Notes: generated from the letters alone by a model not told the origin. A stretch of 64,000 nucleotides of DNA from Doryteuthis pealeii (GCA_023376005.1 CM042157.1:56593221-56657220), one strand, 5' to 3'. Shown: positions 1 to 11,479, numbered from the stretch's first letter. Numbers and translations: made by a program.

Positions 1-2085
1 GTTTCAGTTGTTCCATTTTTTTATTATACTCCCTCTGTCTCAAATCTTTTATTATACTCCTCTGTTTCAAATCTTTTTATCTGTATTCTTATTTAGTTCC
101 ATTAGCCTTTCTAATTTAAAACAATATTTTATTACATTAAACTTAAATACTTGCACCCGGAGGGTGCATATATTTGCTAGTTTTTTAACATATAAAAAAA
201 AAAAAATTGCTTATAGGATTAACATCATCAAGGTGCAATGAACTTTGTATAGAAATAGTATTTCAGTAAACATGTACTAAACGCATCCAATGTTGCCCCC
301 ACCCCCACCACCACACACACACATTGGCATTCTTTGCATTCCTCAAGAAAATAATTTAAAAAATAAAAATAAAAAACGAAGGAAGTGCTGTTCTATATTG
401 CTGAGTGATCTGTCATGGCTGATAATAAGTGTAACAGTTTTGTTTTTGTTTATTTTGCTTTCTGTGGAGAAAAAAAAATGTGAAGGTTTCTAAACTTTTA
501 TGAGGGGAGCAAATTTGATTGTGGGGGAGGATGCTGTTAGACCTGGTGTTACAACTGCATTTTGTGAGTGTGTGTGTGTGTGTATATATATATTTTTATA
601 TATAAAAACATACACATTTATGTTTAATAATTCATAACACAATTGGATTATTAAACAAGAACGAAATATAATTTTTTTTAAAGTAGGTCTGATTGATGTA
701 TTAAAAATCAAAAAAAAACTTGAAGAAAAGATAGAAAAAAATGGAAAAAAATAAAAGATAGAAAAAATAATTAATATAAAACAATGCAAAAGGCAAAATC
801 AAAGTAGATAATTTTAAATGCAGAAGAAAAAAGAAAAAGCAGCATTCAGGGTTAAACCACACAAATCAAAATTATTAGAAACCTCATAAACATATACAAA
901 AAGGAATCTGAAAATAAACTTTCAAAATTTTTTTAAAAAGAATATTCAATGCATATTTTGCTCAACATATAAGACAAACATAGAAAATGAACTGAAAATA
1001 TATACAAATAAATAGAAAAAAAATTATATAAAAATGAATGAACAAATAAAGGCTCGTTACATGTTTTTTATAACCACTGTACTCTCAATCTTACTTAAAT
1101 TGATTGATGGAACCCACTTAAATGTCGCCTTTGGTAGCCATTAAATTCAGTATTGAATCTTACTCTTAAAAAAAAAAATAGGGGCAGTACTCTAAGAGTT
1201 AATCAAAAGTGAACAAATTCCACACTATCCTTATTCAATATAAAGTCACATTGTATTACAGAATTTTTATTTTTTTATAGAAAAAATTCTGAAGAATAAG
1301 TCAGTGTCACTATTGAAAATGAGAAACTACATAATTAATCCCACTATACTACCTACTTACCTACCTTCAATCTAAGGAAAAAGGAGAGACAAACTAAGTG
1401 AAATTTAAATGAAATGATCGACTATGAAGTTGATTTTGATTTCAATGATTCAGATAAAGAATGATACACATGCTGCTGTACATAATGTAGACAATGTAGA
1501 AGTAGGGAATTGTTAGCATTGACTGGTTATATTACATAATGAGTTAGCCTATTCATTTTGTAATATAGTGTAATTTTTTGTTCTATTTTCCATTCTAGTG
1601 GTAAACAATATAATTCACTTTGTACCAAAAAATCTCAGAATTTGGTGTAATGATCGACTATGAAGTTGATTCCAATGATTCAGATAAGAGATGATACACA
1701 TGCTGCTGTACATAATGTAGAAGTAGGGTAGGGAATTTACTCATTTTATTTAGAAAATCTTTTTATTGTTCTAACATTAATTTATACATTCACCTTAATT
1801 ATAACATTTTATGGGGATTTAAAGTTGGTTTTTTTTTTATATTTAATTGCTAGAAAATAAGTCAGCAGTGGCAACTAAAAATTAGAAACTGCATTATTAA
1901 TACTATTGTAACTATCTACCTACCTTCAATCTAAGGGGAAAGGAAAGACAAAATAAGTGAAATTCAACCCTTTACAGACATATATTTTTAGGTACCATTA
2001 TAGAATGTGGCCTACCATAAAAAGCATATATAAGGTTATAATAATAACTCCTAGACTAACCCTATTTCAGAAAATTCTGGGATAT
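1..2085. repeat. 2.1 kb duplicated block, copy 1 (left edge outside window)
   Basis: The sequence matches 3118-5232 from its first base to about 2078, with differences that are mainly one-base changes in A or T runs. Because copy 1 starts at the window edge, the true left limit of the duplication is not visible. No ORF in it looks coding; the longer ones are low-complexity. It contains an internal older duplication: 1289-1410 resembles 1852-1967, and 1411-1516 resembles 1647-1739. Positions 95-180 are the 3' end of a Helitron-like element. Confidence 0.9.
95..180 (+). mobile_element. Helitron-like 3' terminus (partial at window edge)
   Basis: Same hairpin GCACCCGGAGGGTGC followed by CTAG at 177-180 and then T as at 3295-3298. 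The 5' part, if present, is outside the window. Confidence 0.6.
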
Positions 2086-2137
2086 TTTGTATTTCATGTT
2101 GTGTGTGGTGCATTTATTTAAGAGTTATAGTTGTAGG

Positions 2138-2201
<64 letters not shown>

Positions 2202-2658
2202 GTGAGTGTGTGTGTGTGTGTGTGTATTAGTTCAAAATGTATATGTTGCCTAATAGGCTGGCAAGGCACCGAAAAAGACAATTCTTTTGATGCCAAAAGT
2301 TTATAACCTAGTGGAAGTGTATTTGTGGGATTTAAAAAAAAAAATTTAAAAAAATTCTATTAATGATTTTATTGGTTTTAATATTTTATGTATTTTTATT
2401 TATCTATCCTATTAATTTCTTATCTCCAAAAGGGTGCATTCTACCATTACCAGATATTTGTAGAGATGAACTTAACTTAGATATAAAATATGCCATAAGT
2501 AATTTAATATCCTAATATGAAAAAGATTTTGTAAGACACTTGAAAGTATAACATCACACGGACATAGAAATAAAAATAAGCCCCAAAATCTTAAGTAACC
2601 AGAGACTTTATTCTATTGTACAGATATTTGACAAAATTAATTATGGCACCAAACTATA
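2086..2658. other. Unassigned A+T-rich spacer
   Basis: Unshared sequence between the two 2.1 kb blocks. It holds an (AT)n/(TG)n microsatellite at about 2141-2225. Otherwise no ORF, RNA or repeat was recognised. Confidence 0.6.
2141..2225. repeat. (AT)n followed by (TG)n microsatellite
   Basis: About 60 bases of alternating AT run directly into about 24 bases of alternating TG. The 60-codon ORF across it on the minus strand is a microsatellite artefact. Confidence 0.95.
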
Positions 2659-3298
2659 TCTTATTATAATGGAGATTGTGTTTTTCTGTCTGTAACCGAA
2701 ACTATTTCCTACTCATGTCACAATTCCCTTTAGTTATTGACATCACATTCTCCATGATTTATTTTTATTTAACCTCAATTATTAATAAAATTGTCTTACA
2801 TTATTAATACTGTTAACCATGTCTACTTACTAACAACATGCAATATATATATACAACAAATAGCGGTTTACAGTGTAAACGGGAAGGCTAATTTGCATAT
2901 TAATATTAAAAAATCGAATTTAATAAATATGTGCTTAGTATTATGATTTCTAACTGTTTGGTTTTATTTTAATGAATATAAGCAAAAATCTCTTCAATGA
3001 ATCTTAAATGAAATCCATTAACAAGAAAAATAAACTGTCATTTTATTCTTTACTTCCTTTATAGCTAAATACTTAAATTAGAAAAAACAATGAAAGACGA
3101 GAGTGATGGAAGAGTAAGTTTCAGTTGTTCCATTTTTTATTATACTCCCTCTGTCTCAAATCTTTTATTATACTCCCTCTGTTTCAAATCTTTTTATCTG
3201 TATTCTTATTTAGTTCCATTAGCCTTTCTAATTTAATACAATATTTTATTACATTAAAACTTAAATACTTGCACCCGGAGGGTGCATATATTTGCTAG
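2659..3298 (+). mobile_element. Helitron-like non-autonomous element, 640 bp
   Basis: The 5' end begins TC (TCTTATTATAATGGAG) directly after an A. The 3' end has the short hairpin GCACCCGGAGGGTGC (3271-3285), an AT-rich gap, then CTAG at 3295-3298 followed by T. TC at the left, a hairpin plus CTRR at the right, and insertion between A and T without target duplication are the established Helitron signature. The 5' 45 bases closely match the element at 43950. There is no coding capacity for a Rep/helicase, so it would need a helper element. The 3' part (3118-3298) lies inside the duplicated block, which is why the same terminus also occurs at 180. Confidence 0.65.
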
Positions 3299-5232
3299 TT
3301 CTTTTAACATATAAAAAAAAAAAAATTGCTTATAGGATTAACATCATCAAGGTGCAATGAACTTTGTATAGAAATAGTATTTCAGTAAACATGTACTAAA
3401 CGCATCCAATGTTGCCCCCACCCCCACCACCACACACACACATTGGCATTCTTTGCATTCCTCAAGAAAATAATTTAAAAAAAAAAATAAAAACGAAGGA
3501 AGTGCTGTTCTATATTGCTGAGTGATCTGTCATGGCTGATAATAAGTAACAGTTTTGTTTTTTGTTTATTTTGCTTTCTGTGGAGAAAAAAAAAATGTGA
3601 AGGTTTTCTAAACTTTTATGAGGGGAGCAAATTTGATTGTGGGGGAGGATGCTGTTAGACCTGGTGTTACAACTGCATTTTGTGAGTGTGTGTGTGTGTG
3701 TATATATATATTTTTATATATAAAAACATACACATTTATGTTTAATAATTCATAACACAATTGGATTATTAAACAAGAACGAAATATAATTTTTTTTTAA
3801 AGTAGGTCTGATTGATGTATTAAAAATCAAAAAGAAAACTTGAAAGAAAAGATAGAAAAAAAATGGAAAAAAAATAAAAGATAGAAAAAAATAATATATA
3901 TATAAAACAATGCAAAAGGCAAAATCAAAGTAGATAATTTTAAATGCAGAAAGAAAAAAGAAAAAGCAGCATTCAGGGTTAAACCACACAAATCAAAATT
4001 ATTAGAAACCTCATAAACATATACAAAAAGGAATCTGAAAAATAAACTTTCAAAATTTTTTTAAAAAGAATATTCAATGCATATTTTTGCTCAACATATA
4101 AGACAAACATAGAAAATGAACTGAAAATATATACAAATAAATAGAAAAAAAATTATATAAAAATGAATGAACAAATAAAGGCTCGTTACATGTTTTTTAT
4201 AACCCACTGTACTCTCAATCTTACTTAAAGTGACCAATTGATTGTATGGAACCCACTTAAATGTCGCCTTTGGTAGCCATTAAATTCAGTATTGAATCTT
4301 ACTCTTAAAAAAAAAAATAGGGGCAGTACTCTAAGAGTTAATCAAAAGTGAACAAATTCCACACTATCCTTATTCAATATAAAGTCACATTGTATTTACA
4401 GAATTTTTTATTTTTTTATAGATAAAATTTCTGAAGAATAAGTCAGTGTCACTATTGAAAATGAGAAACTACATAATTAATCCCACTATACTACCTACTT
4501 ACCTACCTTCAATCTAAAGGAAAAAGGAGAGACAAACTAAGTGAAATTTAAATGAAATGATCGACTATGAAGTTGATTTTGATTTCAATGATTCAGATAA
4601 GAGATGATACACATGCTGCTGTACATAATGTAGACAATGTAGAAGTAGGGAATTGTTAGCATTGACTGGTTATATTACATAATGAGTTAGCCTATTCATT
4701 TTGTAATATAGTGTAATATTTTTGTTCTATTTTCCATTCTAGTGGTAAACAATATAATTCACTTTGTACCAAAAAATCTCAGAATTTGGTGTAATGATCG
4801 ACTATGAAGTTGATTCCAATGATTCAGATAAGAGATGATACACATGCTGCTGTACATAATGTAGAAGTAGGGTAGGGAATTTACTCATTTTATTTAGAAA
4901 ATCTTTTTATTGTTCTAACATTAATTTATAACATTCACCTTAATTATAACATTTTATGGGGATTTAAAGTTGGTTTTTTTTTATATTTAATTGCTAGAAA
5001 ATAAGTCAGCAGTGGCAACTAAAAATTAGAAACTGCATTATTAATACTATTGTAACTATCTACCTACCTTCAATCTAAGGGGAAAAGGAAAGACAAAATA
5101 AGTGAAATTCAACCCCTTTACAGACATATCTATGTTTTTAGGTACCATTATAGAATGTGGCCTACCATAAAAAGCATATTATAAAGGTTATAATAATAAC
5201 TCCTAGACCTAACCCTATTTCAGAAAATTTTA
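3118..5232. repeat. 2.1 kb duplicated block, copy 2
   Basis: Near-identical second copy of 1-2085 in the same orientation, separated from it by about 1 kb of unshared sequence. Homology stops just after 'cagaaaatt' near 5229, where copy 1 continues differently. It carries the same internal repeats as copy 1. No gene is seen. Confidence 0.9.
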
Positions 5233-5520
5233 GAATTAAATAGATTTGATTCATGTAAATTATGGATAAATTATTTTTTAATTATTATTAATTACTACAT
5301 ACAGCTTATGACTGAATTGCATTTCTTGAAATTGAATATATGTGAAAAATAATTAGTTTCAATAAATTGCCTACTACTTATATCTATAAATATACTCTGA
5401 GGTAGGACACATTCAAATGGGGTAGGCCACATACTATAACAGAATCAAAAATATGAGTCAGTAGGTAAACTGGGTTAAAGAATTTGTTATTAGCACACCA
5501 GCTCTCCTAAAGACTTTGCC

Positions 5521-5662
5521 TTGACACCTGTCCCAGCCAACTGCTTTCTCGTTTTGTGGAAATACTACAGGAATTTTGGAATTGATATACAAGCAGAAAA
5601 GATTGAACTCTTAAGTGAGGGTAGCACTGGATTTGATTTTTCTTCTCTACAGGAATACAAAG
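5521..5662 (+). other. Short open segment of uncertain coding status
   Basis: The plus frame from TTG at 5521 reads about 47 residues without stop, with balanced composition (for example WKYYRNFGIDIQAEK), unlike the Lys/Asn/Phe-rich noise around it. It has no ATG start. A pyrimidine-rich stretch ending in ACAG (near 5652) sits inside it. The frame is broken off by a LINE stub inserted at 5663-5788. It may be an exon relic or a transposon fragment. I do not recognise the protein. Confidence 0.2.
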
Positions 5663-5788
5663 TCATGCATCATCATCATGTTGTGCCAGCAGCATGGATA
5701 TCCATGACAATCTCTCACCAACCATCCCTATCATTCATTGACCCAAGAAGGTCCTGCACACAGCATGCTGTATCCACAATTCATGCAT
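5663..5788 (-). mobile_element. 5'-truncated LINE 3' end with 8-bp target duplication
   Basis: The minus strand reads the C-terminal end of a non-LTR retrotransposon ORF: DTACCVQDLLGSMNDRDGW, one in-frame stop, then IVMDIHAAGTT and a stop at 5676-5678, followed by a (GATGAT)-type tail. The same C-terminus motif recurs at 53.9 kb and 59.5 kb. The insert (5671-5780) is flanked by TCATGCAT at 5663-5670 and 5781-5788, an 8-bp target-site duplication. It is a dead insertion of about 110 bp. Confidence 0.75.
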
Positions 5789-6721
5789 AAAATATATTAT
5801 GTGGTAGTGTATATTCTAGTTAATGTACATTTATCTTTCGTTTCACTTGCATTGTCTAAACAAATTGTTTTAAAACAAGTTTAAAAACAGTTAAAACTAC
5901 TCAATGTTTAACTAGCAAAAAGAAAAACTATTATTTTTTTTGTAACCCTTTTAGACATTTTGATCTTAGTCTCTACAAATAAATGGAAGATGTTTTTCAG
6001 CCTGTGTCAAGGAATTTTGAATAGTATTTTCTTTCACAATTTTTAATTGCCGTTTTCTTTTTTCAATTAAAAAAAAAAAAACTTTAAAAATCACAACTCA
6101 CCCAGGCAATCCATTAAAAAATAAGATTAAAGTTTGTTCTGCAAGATTATCAAGATTAATAATAAATAGCATCACAAAAAGCAAACAAATAAAGACAACT
6201 CACTGAGGAAAAGGAAAAAAAGTTTTAAAAAGTAAATAACAGTAAAATAAGAAGAAAAAATAAAAAACAATAAAAGCAAAAAGAACAAAACAATACATAC
6301 GTGCTGCTACACACCACAAAAAAAGCAATTTTAGAATTTGAAACAGAATATTAATTAATCATAATCGATAACAAAAAAATTAGTAAAATGAAAAATAAAA
6401 AATAACGCAAACAATAATGGAAAAAAAAAAAAAAAAAATAGCTATATAATGAACAAGTTAGTTGATGTGTATTAGTATTTCCTATAAAAATTATATATAA
6501 ATTTATATATGATGTGTATTAGTATTTCCTATGAAAATAATATATAAAAATTAAAAATTATAATAAAATAAAAAAATAACGCAAACAATAATGGAAAAAA
6601 AAAAAAAAAAAAATAAAATAACTATATAATGAACAAATTAGTTCATGTGTATTAGTATTTCCTATATATAAGATTTAAAAAAAAAAAAAAAAGTATTTTC
6701 TATATATAACATTAAAAAAAG
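5789..6721. other. A+T-rich region with short local repeats
   Basis: No gene seen. A unit containing 'cgcaaacaataatgg', an A-tract and 'gtgtattagtatttcctat' occurs at about 6390-6487 and again at 6560-6665, a diverged tandem duplication with a period near 170. Long A-runs occur at 6420-6440, 6595-6613 and 6676-6692. Confidence 0.6.
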
Positions 6722-6935
6722 TGGCCTATTGTCATATCAGCTTGTGCTAGACCAGGGAGATTGGTTTTGCTGAAGTGGAGTGCCATACCAACTGTCAGCT
6801 CCCAAATGTTTTACCACACAGATCAAATTACTGAAGCTTTACAACTCATTCACTGAGTTGGACCAGTATCAATCCCAGAACCTTGCGATTCCTAGGCGAA
6901 TGCTCTATTGACTGAGCTAACTGGTACATTTAGTT
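6722..6935 (-). mobile_element. SINE family 1 (tRNA-derived), minus
   Basis: The tRNA-like head is at the right end (minus strand: 'agctcagtcaatagagc', then a B-box-like 'ggattgatactgg'), followed by the family body and a tail resembling 'ctgataccgacttaggccac'. Related copies lie at 14515, 28540, 44770, 46370 and 52232. Diverged, with no pol III function assumed. Confidence 0.75.
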
Positions 6936-7009
6936 ACATATAAATCAATCCTTGCACCAGTTTTTAGTCTGAAAATTAGATCTTCAAATGTTGACCTATG
7001 CATATAAGT

Positions 7010-7098
7010 ATATATGGTAAACCCATTTAAATATGTGTGAGATATATATATATATATTAAATATAGTGCACACATATTTAAATGGGTTTACCATATAT
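7010..7098. repeat. Perfect 30-bp inverted repeat (hairpin)
   Basis: Arms 7010-7039 and 7069-7098 are exact reverse complements and include TGGTAAACCCATTTAAATAT. The loop of 29 bases is mostly (AT)n. The arms are not simple repeats. Function unknown; possibly a foldback transposon relic. Confidence 0.9.
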
Positions 7099-7189
7099 AT
7101 ATATATATATATATATGTGAATGATATCATCGATAGCTTGTAGAGGGTCAATTTCAACCCCACAACATTAACAAGATGTGACACAATGC

Positions 7190-7475
7190 CAATTTTTTTT
7201 TCTTTTTAAGCAGAGTTTAACAGGTCTTAATTTAGTTTTCCTTCTCCTAGACTGGTTATCATACCAAATATTCTCCCTCTAGCTATGGATAAATAGGGCA
7301 AACTGCGCACTTTAAGCTATTTATCCATAGCTAGAGGGAGAATATTTGAAAGCGCATACATTTCCCAAGGGTATCAGGGCTATGTGAAATGCAAACAGCC
7401 TCATCCAGGATTTGAACCCTGGTTGCTATGTCCATTTCCTAAGATAATAACTATTACACTGTGAGTGCCTCCTCA
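7190..7475 (-). mobile_element. SINE family 2, minus, with internal foldback
   Basis: Contains the family 2 body (minus: 'accagtctaggagaagg', 'agctatggataaatag', 'cccttgggaaatg') and tRNA-like head ('gtgtaatagttattatc', 'gggttcaaatcc') near 7420-7460. The central segment is present in both orientations, so 7265-7296 and 7317-7348 form a perfect 32-bp hairpin. Confidence 0.8.
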
Positions 7476-7552
7476 TCAGTATAATATGCGTGAAACCAAA
7501 ATACTTTTACTAAAGAGTAAGTGCAGAAATTTGAAGGTTTTATAAAACACAG

Positions 7553-7650
7553 CTGCCCCTGACCAGGATTGAACCTGCAGTCTAGAGATAACCGTCACTT
7601 AGAACTGTCTTCACCTAACTCCTTTATCCACTCGGCTAGGTGTCCAATTG
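7553..7650 (-). mobile_element. Class II tRNA-like SINE or tRNA pseudogene
   Basis: On the minus strand the sequence reads a class II A-box (tAGCCGAGTGGATAAAGG), a long middle and a B-box GGTTCAATCC with good spacing. A related copy lies on the plus strand at 52740-52845, so it is a dispersed repeat and not a unique tRNA gene. I could not fold a clean acceptor stem. Confidence 0.55.
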
Positions 7651-7789
7651 GACTAATGTAATGTCATTGAATGCCGAAGTCGATCTCTATTCTTTTGCCG
7701 TTCTGTCGGTGGGGTGTTAGAATACACTGACTGCATCTCTGCAGAGGGGTAAAACTCCACCAATGGGGCCACCTGTTGGCCGTGGGTGG

Positions 7790-8045
7790 CGACCCATGAT
7801 GCTTAAGGAGGGAATCCTGGTGGATGAATAGTTCATGACATGCAACACTCCACTTAGACCCTTACTTAGGCTAGATGGGCAGTCGGAGAGGCCTCCTCCA
7901 ATTAATTAGTTGGTCACGTCAAGCCCTAGCACCTATATGATTGCCCCAACCTTGTTGCCCTTATGGCAACCCCCAACCCTATTTATCATATATGTGCTAG
8001 AAGGCGGTGACCAAGGGTCTTCATATACTGGGAATGACGTTAAAC
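7790..8045 (+). repeat. Dispersed repeat R4, copy 1
   Basis: Shares an ordered series of blocks with 42360-42620: a start near 'catgacatgcaacactccac', 'gattgccccaacc', 'ttgcccttatggcaa', 'gtgctagaaggcggtg' and 'ctgggaatgacgttaaac'. No coding capacity. Likely a non-autonomous transposon. Confidence 0.75.
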
Positions 8046-8360
8046 TATCTGATGGTGGGGCTCCAGGAACTTGCTGAAAGAATTATCAATGCAAACCTTA
8101 AAGTTTTATCCAAATACAATTTATCATTGACTATGCGCACAGAATTAACACTACCTGCATGCAACCCAGGTGATTGTGTGATATCAAGGACAATTAATAA
8201 CGGTTATTAGAAGCATATAATGTCATTAACAGGTGAAAGTAAAGGAGTTGAAAATCACAAACTACAATTAATGAAACTGCTAACATGAACAAATATTTAT
8301 TAAAAAAAAAAAAAAAATTCTGTTTGGTGGCCAAAAGCTACTTGTTGGTTCTAGGGGTGG

Positions 8361-8377
8361 CAGCAGCAGCAGCAGCA
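8361..8377. repeat. (CAG)n microsatellite
   Basis: Nearly six CAG units, not inside a recognisable coding frame. Confidence 0.85.
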
Positions 8378-8569
8378 CTGTAATCCACCAAAACTTTGTT
8401 AACCCCTCTGGTTAGCAGCTGATGAGGACAGTATCACATGTGATATGATTTTTAGAAAAATGTGAAGTAAAGCGAATCTAATTTTTCAAGCTGTTTTCCT
8501 TCTCAAACGTATAAAAATGTTAAACAATATAAAAAAAAGTAAATTTTCTAAAAAATTAAATTCTCTTGG

Positions 8570-8572
<3 letters not shown>

Positions 8573-8606
<34 letters not shown>
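8573..8606. repeat. (TA)n microsatellite
   Basis: About 17 TA units. Confidence 0.95.
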
Positions 8607-8613
<7 letters not shown>

Positions 8614-8624
8614 AGGAAATTTCT

Positions 8625-8790
8625 TTTTTCAGGTTTGATATCCTGATTTGTGATTAGTCCTTTGCTAATTACTTCACAACAACTAAAGGAACTTTGGCAA
8701 CAATAATCAAGAAAAATAAATTCCTAGGTGTATCTAAAGCCATTAAAATTGGTGGAAAAAAATGATTCAGTTTTTTTCACAACCTGCTTT
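8625..8790 (+). repeat. Dispersed repeat R5, copy 1
   Basis: Resembles 63395-63545 in the same order: 'acaactaa(a/g)ggaactttg', 'aataatcaa(g)gaaaata', 'cctatgt' and 'tcagttttttt'. No ORF. A hAT-like MITE follows at 8806. Confidence 0.55.
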
Positions 8791-8805
8791 TATTTTATTT
8801 TCTTC

Positions 8806-9000
8806 CAGTTGTTTTCAACCCTTTTTTCTTTTTACCCAGACACCCCTTTAATTCCTACTTTACTCTGGTAGACCCCCCCCCCCCAGTGATGTTTAAAAAT
8901 CATATTGTATTTTTATAATTAAATATTTTCTGCATGTCTGGACTTAAAATATTATATGGCTCCTGAAGATAGCCATATGGCCCTAGGTTGAGAACCACTG
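8806..9000. mobile_element. hAT-like MITE, ~195 bp
   Basis: The left end CAGTTGTTTTCAACC and the right end GGTTGAGAACCACTG are near-reverse-complements starting CAG. The CAGTGGTTCTCAACC terminus is characteristic of many non-autonomous hAT elements in animals. I could not find an 8-bp target duplication outside the ends, so the assignment rests on the termini alone. Confidence 0.5.
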
Positions 9001-9470
9001 CTGTAAACTATGCAACATTGACCTCCAGAATTTACTTGAGGTCATCTTCCTTTTATCTATTTGATCAGTTAGCCTCTCCACAGATGCTTTAAGAATATAA
9101 AATCTTTTTTTATAGTTCTAGGAGATAGTTACCCTTATCTGGCCCATGAGATCTAGTCTATGATTCCATATGACCAACAAAAACTGATACCACTATCATA
9201 AATGGTAGAACAAGGTCAGATTTCTTTTAGCATGGCCAGCTATATGTTGGTTGTTCACGGTCACAGGTAAGTAGTGATAAAGGATCCTACATTTGTAAAA
9301 GATTAAAGAAGAAATGTATAAAAACAGGCTCTTAAAAACCAATAAGAATTTGCATCCATACAATCTTGCTACAATACATTCCAAAATGCTTTATAACTGT
9401 CAGGATAATTTATTAATTAAAATTCTGTTAAAAGTAACCGGAAAATAATTCATCCTTATAACTTTAATAT
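9001..9470. other. Unassigned sequence
   Basis: No recognisable repeat or gene. A 62-codon minus frame (9196-9384) has no recognisable motif and is treated as chance. Confidence 0.5.
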
Positions 9471-9500
9471 ACAGGGTGGTCCGAAAGTCTTGTCACCTCC
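9471..9500 (+). mobile_element. Mariner-type terminal sequence (fragment)
   Basis: TA followed by CAGGGTGGTCCGAAAGTC and TTGTCACC. A TA-flanked CAGGGTGG(C/T)CC terminus is typical of Tc1/mariner inverted repeats. The same end occurs at 14396 and 28419. No partner end or transposase is visible. Confidence 0.5.
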
Positions 9501-9530
9501 AACCAAAATATTATTAGTAAAAAGTAGACT

Positions 9531-9597
9531 GTGGCCTATTGTCGGTATCAGGTGGACGGTGAGTGAGCCTATCCCCTTTTCACCAGCGTTAGACCAA
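9531..9597 (-). mobile_element. SINE family 1 tail fragment
   Basis: Contains 'tgtcggtatcaggtggac', 'gcctatccccttttcacc' and 'agcgttagacca', the 3' part of family 1 on the minus strand. The tRNA-like head is missing. Confidence 0.75.
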
Positions 9598-9772
9598 TAA
9601 TAATTATCCATTTCATGCTTGATATTCTTGTTATTAAGTAAGCTGGAGGGTTTAAGTATACTAGAGAGAAAAACAGCTCATCACAGAAAAGTAATGAAAC
9701 TACTAATAGTTCTGTTTCATATGTTAGGTGCGAAGAAGAGAAAAGATTTGTTGGATATTTTATGTAAAACAA

Positions 9773-9933
9773 TAATCAAAGTTTACTGAGTATTCAGTTT
9801 CTAGCATTGAAAATAAAATAAATAAAATAGAAGTTTTGTTTCTGCTGAGTATTCAGTTTAGAATTTTTTTAAATAAATTTCTAAAATAAAAAAATTCTAA
9901 TTTATTAAAAAAAATAAATTTTCCCTATTTGAG

Positions 9934-9967
<34 letters not shown>

Positions 9968-10213
9968 AATATAATACAAAAACAATTTTATGTCGAGTCT
10001 TCCTCTCCTTAAAAAAAAAAAAGTTCTAGGAAACAAAAAGTTTTAGTTTATAAAAAAATAAATAAATGAATAAAAATGAAATTCTGCTTAGTAATCAGTA
10101 TTCTGTTTGGTATTTTGTTTATATGTTTTATTGGGTATTTAATCTCTAGGAAAAAAGTAAAGTTTTCTGTTGAGTTGAATACTCTACAAACTTTATATAT
10201 TAAAAAAAATATA

Positions 10214-10248
<35 letters not shown>

Positions 10249-10311
10249 AGATTTTCGTTGGATAATCTTTTGGCAAAAAAAAAAATTTAAAAAATAATAA
10301 ATTGAAAAATA
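9773..10311. other. A-run-rich noncoding stretch
   Basis: Long A tracts at about 9934-9964 and 10217-10245 and a local repeat of 'gctgagtattcagttt'. The frames found on either strand are Lys- or Phe-rich translations of these tracts. No gene. Confidence 0.7.
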
Positions 10312-10510
10312 CAGGTTCGAATTCAAAGTTTTTCTTCTCCTACACTGGTTGCCTAAATAAGTCTGCCCTACTATTTACCTATAGCTGGGAGAAGAGGTGA
10401 ATTCATGCCTTCCCCAAGAACATTAACCCGAATGGAAACTATAAATAGCTTTTATCCAGGATTTGAACCAGGGTTGCTGATTCCATTTACTATGATGATA
10501 ACCATTACAC
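10312..10510 (-). mobile_element. SINE family 2, minus, diverged
   Basis: Family 2 blocks in order: 'cttctcctacactggttgcc', 'ctgccctactatttacctat', 'agctgggagaag', 'atccaggatttgaacc' and 'gataaccattacac'. Ends are ragged. Confidence 0.75.
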
Positions 10511-10806
10511 AAATGCGACTAGAAAATTATGCGACTTGATATTTTAAAAAGTTAGTTTCAAATTTCTTTAATTAAAAACAACAAAGCTTCTTAGAAAATA
10601 CCTGTCTCAGGTTCGTACACGGTAACAGCATCCTCACTTGGACACTCAGTTGGTAAAGGTCTCATTTTTTTATCCTTACACACTTATCTAAATTGCTTAG
10701 AGAATTGTTATTCAGCAGTGTAAATGGCCGCTCGCTGAGGGAGAGAGAGAGGGCAAAAAATCAGCTTCACAAAATAATTTAAATCTTTAAAATACTAAAT
10801 ACAAAA

Positions 10807-10882
10807 CGTCACCCATTGGGTCACCCATTCAGTTCTAGGTAGATAATTGAGATTAGGGAAAAAGGGAGTTAGCAAAGTGAAT

Positions 10883-10913
<31 letters not shown>

Positions 10914-11250
10914 CACGGACGGACGAAATCTTAAAATCATTTCTAAGAAAGGAAATGTTTGACCTCATTTAAGTTAGGGGTTGCTGGTTGTGAAATTTAT
11001 CATAGAAATACATTTCAAATTCTCCCAGCTCTCTCTCTACTATCCAGAGAAACTAATATTATATCATGAGTAGGTAGTCAAGAGATATTTAATTACGACC
11101 AATAAAAACAGAATTTTTTTCAAACATAATTCAATCCTAAAAGTAAGGAATAATCTAGTATAATTTTCGTGTCATTAAACTAAACAGATAAAAAAAAAAA
11201 ACCTTTAGGAAGCAAAAGTTGATTAACTCATCTTTAATATAATAGATTTC
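10807..11250 (+). repeat. Dispersed repeat R6, copy 1 (~440 bp)
   Basis: Collinear with 56139-56640 over its full length, including 'ttgggtcaccaattcag'-like, 'gataattgagattaggg', 'tttgacctcatttaag', 'acatttcaaattctccc', 'caaacataattcaatcc' and 'cctttaggaa(g/c)caaaagtt'. Differences are spread evenly, so both copies are old. No inverted termini or coding frame seen. Type unknown. Confidence 0.8.
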
Positions 11251-11479
11251 ATATTTCATAAATGCTTGCTTAGAAACTGTTGACAAAATTAGACTTTAGA
11301 ATATCCTGGAAGGCCAAGGAAAACTAAAAAGAAAGCCGGTAAAGAGATTATTTTCTGGGGAGCGTAGGAGGGGGTAGTTTGTTTTTAAAAATTGAGTGTA
11401 AAGAGAATAAATTAGATTTTAAAACAAATGAAGAAAAATCAGGGGTGGGGGAAATAAAAACGAATGAAGTCTTTAGAAC

